DNA of 49,677 nucleotides from Promethearchaeia archaeon (GTDB lineage Archaea > Asgardarchaeota > Lokiarchaeia > Sigyniarchaeales > SOKP01). Location: contig JAHQWP010000042.1 in the NCBI GenBank assembly GCA_029856235.1, forward strand, positions 1 to 49,677, given 5' to 3'. The position numbers and the translations under genes were made by a program. How positions within the stretch are numbered: the stretch's first letter is position 1; the number at the start of each line of letters is the position of its first letter. Shown here piece by piece: positions 1 to 8,486 of the stretch. The notes beneath the pieces are model-generated. The model ran no database searches, was not told where the DNA came from, and saw nothing but the letters and a program-made list of their open reading frames with translations.

Positions 1-294
1 TATTCCAACAATGAGATTATGCTGAGGAGAATAATATATTCGAAATGGATGTTTTAGAACTCCCTCGTAAAACACAGAAATTGGGGGTAAATATTCGCTG
101 GTAACAAATCCTAACTCTTTAATATCCGGAATTTGCTCGATTAAAGTATTTGCTACTATTGGTCCGATTAAACCAACTCCAGCAAATCCTAAAATCATTG
201 TTGCTCCTTCTTGTATATCGGTTTTCAAGTCCTCAATAATAATTGAGGATCTTTTACCTTTTTCGCATATATATTCCTTTTTAACCATATTCAT
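1..294 (-). CDS. PAC2-family protein, N-terminal part (runs off the window)
   Basis: The first 98 codons of a minus-strand gene begin at ATG 294 and stay open to the window edge. After a short N-terminal strand region the protein has a glycine-rich turn (GFAGVGLIGPIVA) followed by a helix and the segment GFVTSEYLPP, the layout of the PAC2 fold of proteasome assembly chaperones and their archaeal relatives (COG1938-like). In eukaryotes such proteins help assemble the 20S proteasome; archaeal homologues bind or chaperone it, but the exact role of this copy is unknown. The C-terminus, where a proteasome-docking tail would lie, is outside the window. A second PAC2 protein lies at 32054-32845. Family call fairly sure, function inferred. 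Confidence 0.75.
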   Translation of the reverse strand, partial: MNMVKKEYICEKGKRSSIIIEDLKTDIQEGATMILGFAGVGLIGPIVANTLIEQIPDIKELGFVTSEYLPPISVFYEGVLKHPFRIYYSPQHNLIVGI

Positions 295-519
295 TTCCTT
301 TTAGGTGAATTATTTAATTTTTTAATTATCAATTTAATTGCTTCTAATATAATATTTAGGAAACATTTCAATATTAAAATTCCTCTTATGAATTTTTTAT
401 TAATTATAAGAGCATTCTTGATTCAAATCATAAGAAAGTCATTTTGAATAAAAATTTATTAACATTAAATATTAAAAATTTGACGAATTATAAGGGCATA
501 ATAAATATAATAACAACTC

Positions 520-524
520 GAGGA
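520..524 (+). promoter_or_regulatory. Ribosome binding site deciding the TTG start of sufC
   Basis: GAGGA lies seven bases before the TTG at 532. No ATG is available in frame at a sensible place before the first strand of the ABC domain, so this site supports TTG as the sufC start. The 237-base stretch between the divergent PAC2 gene and sufC is otherwise A+T-rich with no ORF that I can support. Confidence 0.5.
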
Positions 525-531
525 TAGTTAA

Positions 532-1329
532 TTGTTATTAGAACTGAGTGGAGTAACAATTCCAACTTTTGACCAGAAGTGCGTCATTTTAAATGATGTT
601 TCTTTTGGAATTAAGGAGGGTTCGATTCACGCTATAGTGGGACCAAACGGATCCGGTAAATCGACTTTAGCATATACCATAATGGGATTAGGGGATTATA
701 AAGCGTTAAATGGAAAGATATACTTTGATGGTATTGACATTACTAATTTGAATATAACCGAAAGAGCAAGGCTTGGAATTACTTTAACATGGCAAGAACC
801 CGCGAGAATAGATGGTTTATCTGTGTATAAATATGTTTCTTTAGGTATGAAAGATAAATCAAAAATCAAAGAAAAAGTCTTTGAAGTTTTAAAAATTGTC
901 AATTTGGAACCCGAAAGGTATTACAACCGAATAATTGATAAATCGCTAAGTGGAGGAGAAAGAAAGAGAGTAGAATTAGCCGCAGCTATAGCAATGAATC
1001 CCCGATTAATTATATTGGACGAACCTGACAGTGGTTTGGACTTTATCGTGCTGGAGGATTTTATGAATATTTTTGATAACATAAAAAAACTAAACATGAC
1101 GATCTTATTAATTACTCATCGCGAAGACATTGGAATGGTAGCAGATTATGGAACATTGTTATGGCGTGGCAACCATATTATTACTGATGAGTTTCCGAGA
1201 GTAATGCTTAGATATTGTGCTAAAGCAGGGCTTAAAGCGTTTTGCAAAAGAACTTTGTTTAAAAATGGAGCAGTATGCTTTGATGACGATTATATTGATA
1301 GAATATTTAGAGAAGAGAACTTATCATGA
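532..1329 (+). CDS. sufC: SufC-type Fe-S cluster assembly ATPase
   Basis: This is an ABC ATPase of 265 residues, the usual SufC size. The Walker A motif GPNGSGKST is at residues 37-45, the ABC signature LSGGE at 139-143, Walker B LIILDE at 159-164 and the switch histidine in ITHRED at 196. There are no membrane segments. SufC hydrolyses ATP to drive the SufB/D scaffold that builds [Fe-S] clusters in the cytosol. Its stop overlaps the start of the next gene (ATGA, 1326-1329), so the two are translationally coupled. No sufD, sufS or sufU is nearby, matching the two-gene SUF-like systems known from many anaerobic archaea. Start is TTG 532, supported by GAGGA. Confidence 0.92.
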   Translation: MLLELSGVTIPTFDQKCVILNDVSFGIKEGSIHAIVGPNGSGKSTLAYTIMGLGDYKALNGKIYFDGIDITNLNITERARLGITLTWQEPARIDGLSVYKYVSLGMKDKSKIKEKVFEVLKIVNLEPERYYNRIIDKSLSGGERKRVELAAAIAMNPRLIILDEPDSGLDFIVLEDFMNIFDNIKKLNMTILLITHREDIGMVADYGTLLWRGNHIITDEFPRVMLRYCAKAGLKAFCKRTLFKNGAVCFDDDYIDRIFREENLS

Positions 1330-2297
1330 AAACTAGCGATTACCCTGAAGATATATTGCAAAGTCTTGAAGATTATAACATAGATATTCGAAATTTTTTA
1401 CCTGGTCACGGCAAAGGTGCCAAACTATTATTGGATTTCAACAAAATATCCGGTATCGAACAAGTTGATGGTATAATATTAAAGGGACGTGAAATTCCTA
1501 ATGGAATAGTTGCTGATATCCTTATAAAAGAAGGAACGAAACTTGAAGACCCCGTTCATTTATGTTTTGGGATAAATAAGGAAACCGGAGTTCAAGAGAT
1601 TTTTCCAAGAATTATAGCCGAAGATAATACAGATGTAAAAATTCAAGCTCACTGTAGCTTTCCAAATGCAAATGGGTTAATTCATAAAATGTTTGGTCAT
1701 TATTACATAGGGAAAAATTGCAACTTTACATATAGTGAAACTCATTACCATGGTGAAAAGAGTGGGGCTTTAGTTGCTCCAGTAAGCTATATATATGTTG
1801 GAGAAAATAGCGTTTTCGAAAATAATTTTAATCTTACTAAAGGAACACCTGGTAGGGTTAAAATATTAATTGACATTTACGCAATGAAAGATAGTATTAT
1901 TAGATCAAATGTTAGAGCTTTTGGAAAAAATATTAAAGATTCTGTAAGAATTCGTGATTCAGTTTTTCTTGAAGGAGAAAATGCTAGAAGCGTTATTAAA
2001 ATGAAAGCTGCTGCAAAGGATGGAGGAGAAGTTTTAATGTACGGAATTACAGAAGGTAATGCCCCTTATTGCAACGGGCATGTTGAATGTAGTGAGATTG
2101 TTCTTGGGCGTGGTTCAATATGTAGAGCTCGCCCTTTCATTAGAGCTACCGACCCAACTTCAAGCATTTCACACGAAGCTTCTTTAGGTCGGTTTCCACA
2201 AAAATGGCTAGATGAACTTATGGCTAAGGGTTTATCCGAAGAAGAAGCAACAGACATTCTTATAGAAGCAATGCTTCAAGAGGAAGTAAAATTATAA
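1326..2297 (+). CDS. sufB: SufB/SufD-family Fe-S cluster scaffold, short form
   Basis: Partner of SufC, overlapping it by four bases. The 323-residue protein is shorter than bacterial SufB (about 480) because it lacks most of the N-terminal region, but it keeps the beta-helix core and the C-terminal helical SufC-binding part. GHVECSEIVLG holds Cys255, in the position of the conserved SufB/SufD core cysteine, and SISHEASLGR holds the conserved His283-Glu284. Other cysteines are at 80, 110, 132, 249 and 266. SufB assembles nascent Fe-S clusters on a SufB2C2-like complex. With no SufD in sight, a SufB homodimer plus two SufC is the likely complex (inference). No cysteine desulfurase is nearby, so the sulfur source is not visible. 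Confidence 0.88.
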   Translation: MKTSDYPEDILQSLEDYNIDIRNFLPGHGKGAKLLLDFNKISGIEQVDGIILKGREIPNGIVADILIKEGTKLEDPVHLCFGINKETGVQEIFPRIIAEDNTDVKIQAHCSFPNANGLIHKMFGHYYIGKNCNFTYSETHYHGEKSGALVAPVSYIYVGENSVFENNFNLTKGTPGRVKILIDIYAMKDSIIRSNVRAFGKNIKDSVRIRDSVFLEGENARSVIKMKAAAKDGGEVLMYGITEGNAPYCNGHVECSEIVLGRGSICRARPFIRATDPTSSISHEASLGRFPQKWLDELMAKGLSEEEATDILIEAMLQEEVKL

Positions 2298-2347
2298 ATA
2301 AAATAATGTAATGTAATCTAAAAATAAAAAAAAAGTGAAAATAAAAA

Positions 2348-2866
2348 ATGAGTAAGAATAATATAAAGGAAGGAGATAAAGCTCCTTTGTTCAAAATTGA
2401 TTCCTACAATGCTGGAACAATTGAATTAGGAGAACTGATAGGGAAAAAAAAGATTGTTTTAATTTTCTCAAGGTATTTTGGCTGTCCAATTTGTCAATTG
2501 GATCTAAATATACTAATGGAGAAAGTCACTGAAATAAGAAATAAAGGAGCTAAATTAATCTATGTAACTCAATCTGGTGAAAAGGTCGCTAAAGAGTTTA
2601 TTGAGAAATATAAAATTGACTTTCCTGTAATACCTTCAACGAAAGACGAGTTATACGCAGAATACGGATTAGGATTAATGACCGCTGAAGCAGTAACAAA
2701 AGTTAGAAGCAAATTGAAGGAAGCAGTAAAGTTGGGGCTTCAACACGGCGAATATGAAGGCTGGGAGAAACAGGGTCCCGGACAATTTGTTATTGACGAA
2801 AAAGGAACCATAATTCACGAAAGAAAAGGATGGTTATTGCTCCCAGAGATACTTGAAGTATTATAG
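2348..2866 (+). CDS. Peroxiredoxin-like (AhpC/TSA) thioredoxin-fold protein
   Basis: A cytosolic protein of 172 residues with the AhpC/TSA fold: an N-terminal GDKAPLFKI segment, then the active-site loop FGCPICQLDL with Cys46 and Cys49, and a C-terminal strand pair GQFVIDEKGTIIHERKGW. The CPxC motif is that of the peroxiredoxin-like family rather than the classical PxxxTxxC peroxidatic site, so a peroxidase or thiol oxidoreductase role is inferred. It follows sufB by 50 bases on the same strand, and oxidative protection beside Fe-S assembly makes biological sense. The stretch AAGTGA shortly before the ATG may act as a weak ribosome site. Confidence 0.8.
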   Translation: MSKNNIKEGDKAPLFKIDSYNAGTIELGELIGKKKIVLIFSRYFGCPICQLDLNILMEKVTEIRNKGAKLIYVTQSGEKVAKEFIEKYKIDFPVIPSTKDELYAEYGLGLMTAEAVTKVRSKLKEAVKLGLQHGEYEGWEKQGPGQFVIDEKGTIIHERKGWLLLPEILEVL

Positions 2867-2920
2867 GGAAATTTAAATTTTAGATTGTTAAATAATATTG
2901 TCAAGACTAAGGAGGAAAGA

Positions 2921-3565
2921 ATGAAAGAGAACACGAAGTACCAGAATTACCGTTTTAGGGGAAAAATAAACATCGACGAGATTGAACCCTGGTTTGATTT
3001 TGGAACAATGCAACCTTGGGATGAGTTAGAAGTTCCATGGGTGTTAGAAAATAAGGTAAGAAGAGAGATTCTAATTACGCTCGCCAAAAGTCCGAAAAGA
3101 TTCGAAGAACTGTATGAAAATCTAAATTTTTCACCGAATCCTCTGTTAATATCAAAAGAAGAATACGAATGTAAGCTAAAATATCAATGGGATAAAGAAA
3201 CAATCAAAAATCACCTTTTAAATTTAGAATGGTATAATTTAGTTAAATTACAAGGAAACAAATACACAGTAACATTTCCAATATTTACCATGGAGAGTTT
3301 AGATGATATGGAAGAGTATATTTTAAAATTTGCGGAGGGTTGGGTAAAAATTGTTAACGATACCAAGGAAAAAATTAAAAAGAAACTCGACATTGACGAA
3401 AAAGAGACAAAATTATATGGTATTTTAATCGAAAAAGCACTCGAGAAACTTTATGAACTTTTAAAAAATCAAAATTTGCTACCGGACCAACCCAATATCA
3501 AAGTACTTTGGGCAGAAGAACTTAGAAAGATTAAATTTGAAGATTGGCTTGAAAAGCACTTTTAA
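2921..3565 (+). CDS. Winged-helix transcriptional regulator (ArsR-like)
   Basis: The start is chosen at ATG 2921, five bases after a strong GGAGG at 2911-2915; a longer in-frame TTG at 2885 has no ribosome site. The protein has 214 residues. The segment with LENKVRREILITLAKSPKRFEELYE is written here only by position (about residues 47-71) and looks like helices 1-2 of an ArsR/MarR-type winged helix; the recognition helix and wing follow at about residues 90-125 (KETIKNHLLNLEWYNLVKLQ). The C-terminal half is helical, probably for dimerisation or ligand sensing. It is 54 bases behind the peroxiredoxin gene and may regulate it, which is inference. No metal-binding cysteine pair of the classical ArsR sensors is visible. 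Confidence 0.7.
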   Translation: MKENTKYQNYRFRGKINIDEIEPWFDFGTMQPWDELEVPWVLENKVRREILITLAKSPKRFEELYENLNFSPNPLLISKEEYECKLKYQWDKETIKNHLLNLEWYNLVKLQGNKYTVTFPIFTMESLDDMEEYILKFAEGWVKIVNDTKEKIKKKLDIDEKETKLYGILIEKALEKLYELLKNQNLLPDQPNIKVLWAEELRKIKFEDWLEKHF

Positions 3566-3622
3566 TCTTCTTAAAAATAACATTCCTATTATAAGATAAT
3601 TTTTACCTTTTTAAACATAGTT

Positions 3623-3652
3623 TTGCTATAGTTTGATCTTATTGCTATAGTT
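3623..3652 (+). repeat. Short direct repeat, two copies of an 11-mer
   Basis: TTGCTATAGTT occurs at 3623-3633 and again at 3642-3652, 19 bases apart start to start, in the gap behind the winged-helix gene. It lies about 45-75 bases upstream of the TATA-like element at 3696-3710 and could be a tandem regulator site. It could also be chance in A+T-rich DNA. Confidence 0.4.
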
Positions 3653-3695
3653 ATTTTCTTTTTGTACTGATTTAGCAAAGATCTAATTAGTCGGC

Positions 3696-3710
3696 TATTT
3701 AAGTATATAA
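3696..3710 (+). promoter_or_regulatory. TATA-box-like promoter element
   Basis: TATTTAAGTATATAA is a good match to an archaeal TATA box. Transcription would begin about 25 bases downstream, near 3733, ahead of the small gene annotated at 3840-4112. An in-frame open region begins at 3711, which bears on where that gene really starts. Confidence 0.45.
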
Positions 3711-3839
3711 TGGTATTACCTGCATATCACTCAGTTTGAAAAGAACAAGAATTCTGATTTCTATATATATGTAGATATTTCAAGGCTATTATCTGAATGT
3801 CTACAATTAGAAAAAAAGTCGAATAGAAAATTCCGCAGG

Positions 3840-4112
3840 TTGCCGATAATGATAACATCGAGATTAAATGATTCAGAGCCTATTCTCAATCTTAAGGATT
3901 TGTTTTACGATGAAGAACTTAAGGAAGAAATTGAAGCTAAGATATCAAATCTACCGGAAAAGACCAAAAGATCGAATTTTAAACTGCTCCAGGAGATTCA
4001 AACCGTTTTACAGAGATGTACGCACTTAACGGAAAAGCAAAGATTAATGTATTGCGAGAGTCAAAGGTATTTCATGAAGCAATATCTGCGGGAAATGAAT
4101 AAACAACCTTGA
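3840..4112 (+). CDS. Small hypothetical protein, start uncertain
   Basis: I do not recognise this 90-residue, charged, mostly helical protein. It has LNLKDLFYDEELKEE near the N-terminus and a C-terminal helix with two cysteines. The candidate starts are TTG 3840 and ATG 3849, neither with a ribosome site. The same frame is open upstream to a stop at 3708-3710, adding 43 codons with protein-like composition (for example DFYIYVDISRLLSECLQLEK) but no ATG, GTG or TTG. With the TATA-like element at 3696-3710 the real protein could be longer and use a non-standard start. It ends four bases before the convergent VWA gene ends. No function is proposed. Confidence 0.45.
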   Translation: MPIMITSRLNDSEPILNLKDLFYDEELKEEIEAKISNLPEKTKRSNFKLLQEIQTVLQRCTHLTEKQRLMYCESQRYFMKQYLREMNKQP

Positions 4113-4115
4113 ATT

Positions 4116-5843
4116 TCACGTTGAATAGTATTTCCTTACTTCTTCTATTACTAAATTAATTAAATCTTTACTGTTCTTAATTGTGTAAAATGTTACTTTT
4201 TCTAATAAGCCTTTAAATTTATCTTTAGGTATTTTAGAGGCTCCAATGAAAAAACCCACAATTTTGTGTCCTTTATTAGTTAAACTTAGAAGTAACTTTT
4301 TTGCGTTATTCCAATTATAGATTCCAAAGTCAGTTATAATAAAAAGTAAAACTTCTCTATCCGATTTTTCGCATTGCTTTTCTATCGCTTTTATTGGTAA
4401 CTGCGTCCCTCCACCTTGATATCTTAATAGTGTTCGTTCTGCTTTTTGGTAGTTATGAGTCCAATCACATATATCAGCACGATTAGAAAAATTAATAATG
4501 CTAAATTTAACACCTTTATGAGCAGCAAAATGGAGCGCTGCAAAAGATGCTAATAAAGCAGTATGATAAACCCCACTGGCTTTCTTTGCCAAATAATTCC
4601 ATTTCATAGAACCTGAAGAATCAAGTACGAGCAATAAATCGGGTATTTGCTTTTCTACTAAATGCCCCTCACCTATTTTCTTAGCCCATTTTCGCGTAGT
4701 TATATTTGGAATAATTATAGGACTACTCAGTATAGTTTGAACGATATCCAACTCGTCTAAAGGATCTCCAAGACGCCAAACTTCAGGGTAAACAGGTAGT
4801 TGTCCTCCTGGTTTCTCTTCGAAAATTTTAATCTGAATTAAATCTTTTGCCAAACCTCTATACCATGTGGCTAAAGGATTTCCATCAATCATTATTCCTG
4901 CTTGACCTGCAGGGGCTCCAAACTCTGAGAAAGGTGTTTTTCTTGCGAATTCTTCTGCTTTTTGTCTTAGTTCGTCGCCTCTATCCTCTTTCAATTTATC
5001 TCGATTCTTGTTTTCTAAAGGATTATCCATGATCTCTAAAATATCCTCGGGGAATTCCACATTAAAACCACCCCTTCCTGGGGATTTTCGAGTAGCTTTA
5101 CCCTCACCGCATTCAGTTCTTGAACCTACCAATGTAAATGTATTGTTCACGAGCGATTTTAGATGATAGGCTATTCTAGAAACTTTATCTTCCCAGAGGG
5201 TTTCATCTTCCAAATCCTTTTTTACAACATTCACTACCCGACTCGAAAGGCCTTCCACGCTGGAGAAAAAGCCATCATCAGCAATATTAACATCCAAAAG
5301 TTTCTCGTAACTTCTAAATAGAAATTTCGAGAACTCACTTAGTTTATTTTTACTATTGTCCAAGAGCTTAGCATAGGTTTTAGTTAGTTCCCAATAGATT
5401 AATTCGGGGTTTTTTTTATAAAGTTTAGCGTCAATAATCAAATCTGCGAAAATATTAACTACAATTGGGGCAAAATTTTCGTTTATATATATCATAGCAG
5501 CTTTTAATAGGTTCGCATTGATTAAACCGTCATATGGAATAATTTGGTAGTGAGATACTTCATGAAGAGATATAGCATAGAAATAGTTTATATAGTCTTG
5601 ATCTTCTATGAAAATTGGCGTGTTTGCTAAATTCATAGTAATTTTCCATTTATTTTCAGGGTCAATATAAAAACCTTCTAAATTTGAGTAATCAAATATG
5701 AAATTAGGCGTGTCTAATGGAGGGAAAAAGAATTCTTGTTGTGTTCGAGACCAAGCGATTTTCGCTAATTTGATAACATGTTGTTCTTTTGGGGTTAAAA
5801 CCTTTTTGGGAGCACTCATTATCTTCCTTTTAGTTTTTGCCAT
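4116..5843 (-). CDS. Metallopeptidase-like / von Willebrand factor A protein, MoxR partner
   Basis: A soluble 575-residue protein in two parts. The N-terminal part carries HEVSH at residues 94-98, a zincin HExxH motif, as in the putative metallopeptidase domain often fused to VWA-like domains (DUF2201_N type). The C-terminal part, from about residue 400, is a VWA domain with a complete metal-ion-dependent adhesion site: DSSGS at 408-412, Thr480 in GGGTQLP and Asp505 in ITDFG. It starts 17 bases behind the MoxR-type ATPase gene, so the two form an operon. MoxR/VWA pairs generally act as chaperones that insert metals or remodel protein complexes; the client here is unknown. A charged linker lies at about 270-310. 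Confidence 0.8.
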   Translation of the reverse strand: MAKTKRKIMSAPKKVLTPKEQHVIKLAKIAWSRTQQEFFFPPLDTPNFIFDYSNLEGFYIDPENKWKITMNLANTPIFIEDQDYINYFYAISLHEVSHYQIIPYDGLINANLLKAAMIYINENFAPIVVNIFADLIIDAKLYKKNPELIYWELTKTYAKLLDNSKNKLSEFSKFLFRSYEKLLDVNIADDGFFSSVEGLSSRVVNVVKKDLEDETLWEDKVSRIAYHLKSLVNNTFTLVGSRTECGEGKATRKSPGRGGFNVEFPEDILEIMDNPLENKNRDKLKEDRGDELRQKAEEFARKTPFSEFGAPAGQAGIMIDGNPLATWYRGLAKDLIQIKIFEEKPGGQLPVYPEVWRLGDPLDELDIVQTILSSPIIIPNITTRKWAKKIGEGHLVEKQIPDLLLVLDSSGSMKWNYLAKKASGVYHTALLASFAALHFAAHKGVKFSIINFSNRADICDWTHNYQKAERTLLRYQGGGTQLPIKAIEKQCEKSDREVLLFIITDFGIYNWNNAKKLLLSLTNKGHKIVGFFIGASKIPKDKFKGLLEKVTFYTIKNSKDLINLVIEEVRKYYST

Positions 5844-5860
5844 ACCGAATCTATCCTATA

Positions 5861-7588
5861 CTAGTCCTCCTTCTGAATGTAGTCTATTTTATCTAAAATA
5901 GCTCTCAATTTTAGAGCTTCTGAGCCCCCTGAAATCTGAATGTTAACTAAAGAATCATCATTTATTCCCGTAACATTTATTTCAATAAGTAAATCTTCTG
6001 TCCTGATTTGTCGAGTCTGCCTTCTTTTAAAAGCTTCTAGCAAAGGCTTTTCTAATTTGGGAAACTCGCTAGCGATGTCCGCCCAGATTTCTTTGTGGTT
6101 TACATACTTAAAAAGATAATCCGTGACTGTTTGTTTATATAACTCTTGGTTACATAGATTAATTAAATAGGCTCTGTTAGGGAAATCAATATCTTCAATC
6201 AAATCATTTCTTATTTTTGCAAGCGTATCTATGTCTCCATTTTTCGACGCATTTTGTATCTTTTGGGCAATTTTAGAATACTTTTTATCCTTGACCGAAT
6301 TAACGAAAGGTAGTAGATCGTTTTTAACAATCAAATCGTTTTTTTGGTAATTTTTTAATGTAGCTAAATCTTCATCTTTAGATATCCCGTCCCTAAATCT
6401 CTTCGCTATTTGGTAACAAACTTCGCGATTGATATAACGTTTCTGAATTAAATCCAAAATATTCCTTGAAAAATCGTATGGGTTTCCCCAAAATGGTGAT
6501 TTTTCTAACTCTCTTCTTGAATACATTACTCTATGAGAAATCACATACGGAGCGATTGTATTTACAAGGTTAATGTCCACTTGTTTAAGATTTAATAACC
6601 ACGTTAAAGCTTTCGAATATCTTAAAAGATCTTTAGCTACTCTTACACTTAATATAGATTCAATTTTATTACAAACATTCTGGTTTGTATTAAAGTGACA
6701 TCCCGAGCATAATCCTGTACTTGGTTTAAGATTTTCAGAACTTCCTTTATCTACTCTTACGCATAACGTAAAGTCTCTGATGATAGCGTGGATATAATTA
6801 TTTACCTCTGCATCGAATGGAATCTTATTTACATAATACCATATTTCCATTAGTTCATCAATTGTTAGGATTTTTGGTACTTGGATGAGTTCGTCATAAC
6901 CACTATACTTTTCATCTTTGCCCTTTAAAATCAGTTCTAAATCGTGACTAGCAGGCATAACAATTGGAATTGAAATTCCAAACCGATCCAAAAAAGGATT
7001 CGACAATTCAAATGTTCCGACATCTTGAGGATTTATTGTTGCATATAAACAGTATTTATCAACAGTTTTGATCTCATCGTAATATTTGATTGTTCCTTCG
7101 GCTAATAGAGACAAAAGAATATCTTGAGCGTATGGAGTTAAACGGTTAACTTCATCAATGATTTTCCAGAAATGCGTAACGAATTGTCTCCATACAACTT
7201 CCTCTTCCCCATCATGCATCAATTTCCCAAGTTTAAGAGTTCCAATCAACTTTTCTTCAGTTAGTTGAGGATGTCCTCTTATAATTGAATTTTCAATCTC
7301 ACTTAGCGAATCCCCAGTAAACATCCTACCTAGAAGCTTTGTAAGACTCGTTTTCCCACCCCCGTGTCCACCAACTAATAACATTGCTGAATTTGGAACC
7401 AGAGCATTTAATACGCATAAAGACAATATTTCGGGTAGGGTTTTTGTATTAACTTTTTGAGTTTCTTTATTATAATATTTTATTTCCAGATTCTTAGAAT
7501 GAACAAATAACTGATTCGCTTGAGTTAAATTAATTATCTTCCAAACTTTTTTTCTTAATGAATCTTCTTCTGCTATTTTTGTCGACAT
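5861..7588 (-). CDS. MoxR-type AAA+ ATPase with inserted Cys cluster
   Basis: A 575-residue AAA+ protein. Walker A GGHGGGKT is at residues 73-80, Walker B KIIDE at 142-146, sensor 1 Asn186 in ATINP, and an arginine-finger-like DRF at 201-203, all in MoxR order. The protein is longer than a typical MoxR (about 330) through a C-terminal helical region of about 250 residues. In the lid region Cys276, Cys294, Cys297 and Cys306 make a C-x17-C-x2-C-x8-C pattern that could bind zinc or an iron-sulfur cluster. It is directly upstream of the metallopeptidase/VWA gene (17-base gap) and probably powers remodelling of a client with it. Family certain, client and Cys role unknown. Confidence 0.85.
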   Translation of the reverse strand: MSTKIAEEDSLRKKVWKIINLTQANQLFVHSKNLEIKYYNKETQKVNTKTLPEILSLCVLNALVPNSAMLLVGGHGGGKTSLTKLLGRMFTGDSLSEIENSIIRGHPQLTEEKLIGTLKLGKLMHDGEEEVVWRQFVTHFWKIIDEVNRLTPYAQDILLSLLAEGTIKYYDEIKTVDKYCLYATINPQDVGTFELSNPFLDRFGISIPIVMPASHDLELILKGKDEKYSGYDELIQVPKILTIDELMEIWYYVNKIPFDAEVNNYIHAIIRDFTLCVRVDKGSSENLKPSTGLCSGCHFNTNQNVCNKIESILSVRVAKDLLRYSKALTWLLNLKQVDINLVNTIAPYVISHRVMYSRRELEKSPFWGNPYDFSRNILDLIQKRYINREVCYQIAKRFRDGISKDEDLATLKNYQKNDLIVKNDLLPFVNSVKDKKYSKIAQKIQNASKNGDIDTLAKIRNDLIEDIDFPNRAYLINLCNQELYKQTVTDYLFKYVNHKEIWADIASEFPKLEKPLLEAFKRRQTRQIRTEDLLIEINVTGINDDSLVNIQISGGSEALKLRAILDKIDYIQKED

Positions 7589-7673
7589 TTGGGGAATTCT
7601 CGTAAAGATTTTTAATATTATTTAAAAATCAGTTCACTTATATAAAAATTAGTATTATTTCATTAATTTCATT

Positions 7674-8027
7674 TTAAAAATAACCAATATGCCCTAAATT
7701 ATTTTCATCTTCGTCTAAAGCGTAAACTAATCCCATTGAAAGTGGTTCTTCACCGCTGTCTTTAGTAGATTTTGCAACGTGCTTTATTGTCTTCAATTTT
7801 AAAATGAAAGTTCCTCCACACTTCTTACACTTAATATAGATTTTTCGAACTTGCTCCTTGTCATTTTCGAAATCTTCTTTCTTAAAGGGTACCAGTAATT
7901 TTGAGTCGTCATTATCGCAGTTTTTTAAAAAGCATTGGTCTAATGAAATTTTTTCCATTCCTCTTCTAGCTAGTGATATATAGGCATAAGATGGAATTTC
8001 ATCTCTTAGATCTTCTTCGTCAGTCAT
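7674..8027 (-). CDS. Small hypothetical protein with CxxC site
   Basis: An acidic 117-residue protein that I do not recognise. IKCKKCGGTF holds a CxxC pair near residue 70, and two further cysteines (DQCFLKNCDN) lie near residues 32-37, so a single zinc site is plausible. The C-terminus is acidic (DEDENN). It precedes the MoxR gene by 85 bases on the same strand and may be the first gene of that unit. ATG 8027 is the only sensible start. The 149 bases to the divergent gatC hold A+T-rich sequence suited to two promoters. Confidence 0.6.
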   Translation of the reverse strand: MTDEEDLRDEIPSYAYISLARRGMEKISLDQCFLKNCDNDDSKLLVPFKKEDFENDKEQVRKIYIKCKKCGGTFILKLKTIKHVAKSTKDSGEEPLSMGLVYALDEDENNLGHIGYF

Positions 8028-8176
8028 AATTAATAAAAAAGAATATTATAATTAACTCTTTTTATTATTATTTATTGATCTCTCTATTAATTTACTTCAG
8101 AGTGTAATATGATCAAGCTTAATTATATCCAAGGATTATACTTTCTGGAGTAATAACCATTTTTAATTATTTAATT

Positions 8177-8482
8177 ATGTCAGAGAAGGAAGACTTTTCA
8201 GAAGAGACACTAGAGCATATCTCGAAGTTAGCATTGTTAGATTTATCTGAAGAAGAGAAAAACAAACTAGCTAAACAACTAGGAGATATTCTTGATTACT
8301 TTAAAAAGCTAAACGATTTAGATACTTCAGATGTTAAACCAATGACGCACCCAATTGAAGGCCTTAAAAATGTTTTTAGAAAAGATATTCCTTGGAAATC
8401 GCTTTCAAATGAAGACGCACTAAAGAACGCTAAACACACTAAGGATGGATATTTTAAAACATCAAAAGTAGTAAAAAAGTAA
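8177..8482 (+). CDS. gatC: Asp-tRNA(Asn)/Glu-tRNA(Gln) amidotransferase subunit C
   Basis: A complete 101-residue GatC. ETLEHISKLALLDLSEEEK is the N-terminal helical pair and DVKPMTHPIEGLKNVFRKD is the conserved extended segment that wraps around GatA, with the usual spacing. GatCAB converts mis-charged Asp-tRNA(Asn) or Glu-tRNA(Gln) to the amide form in the cytosol; GatC stabilises the GatA-GatB contact. No gatA or gatB lies in the window, so this gatC stands alone. It is convergent with the next gene, with only four bases between the stops. Confidence 0.9.
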   Translation: MSEKEDFSEETLEHISKLALLDLSEEEKNKLAKQLGDILDYFKKLNDLDTSDVKPMTHPIEGLKNVFRKDIPWKSLSNEDALKNAKHTKDGYFKTSKVVKK

Positions 8483-8486
8483 TAGT

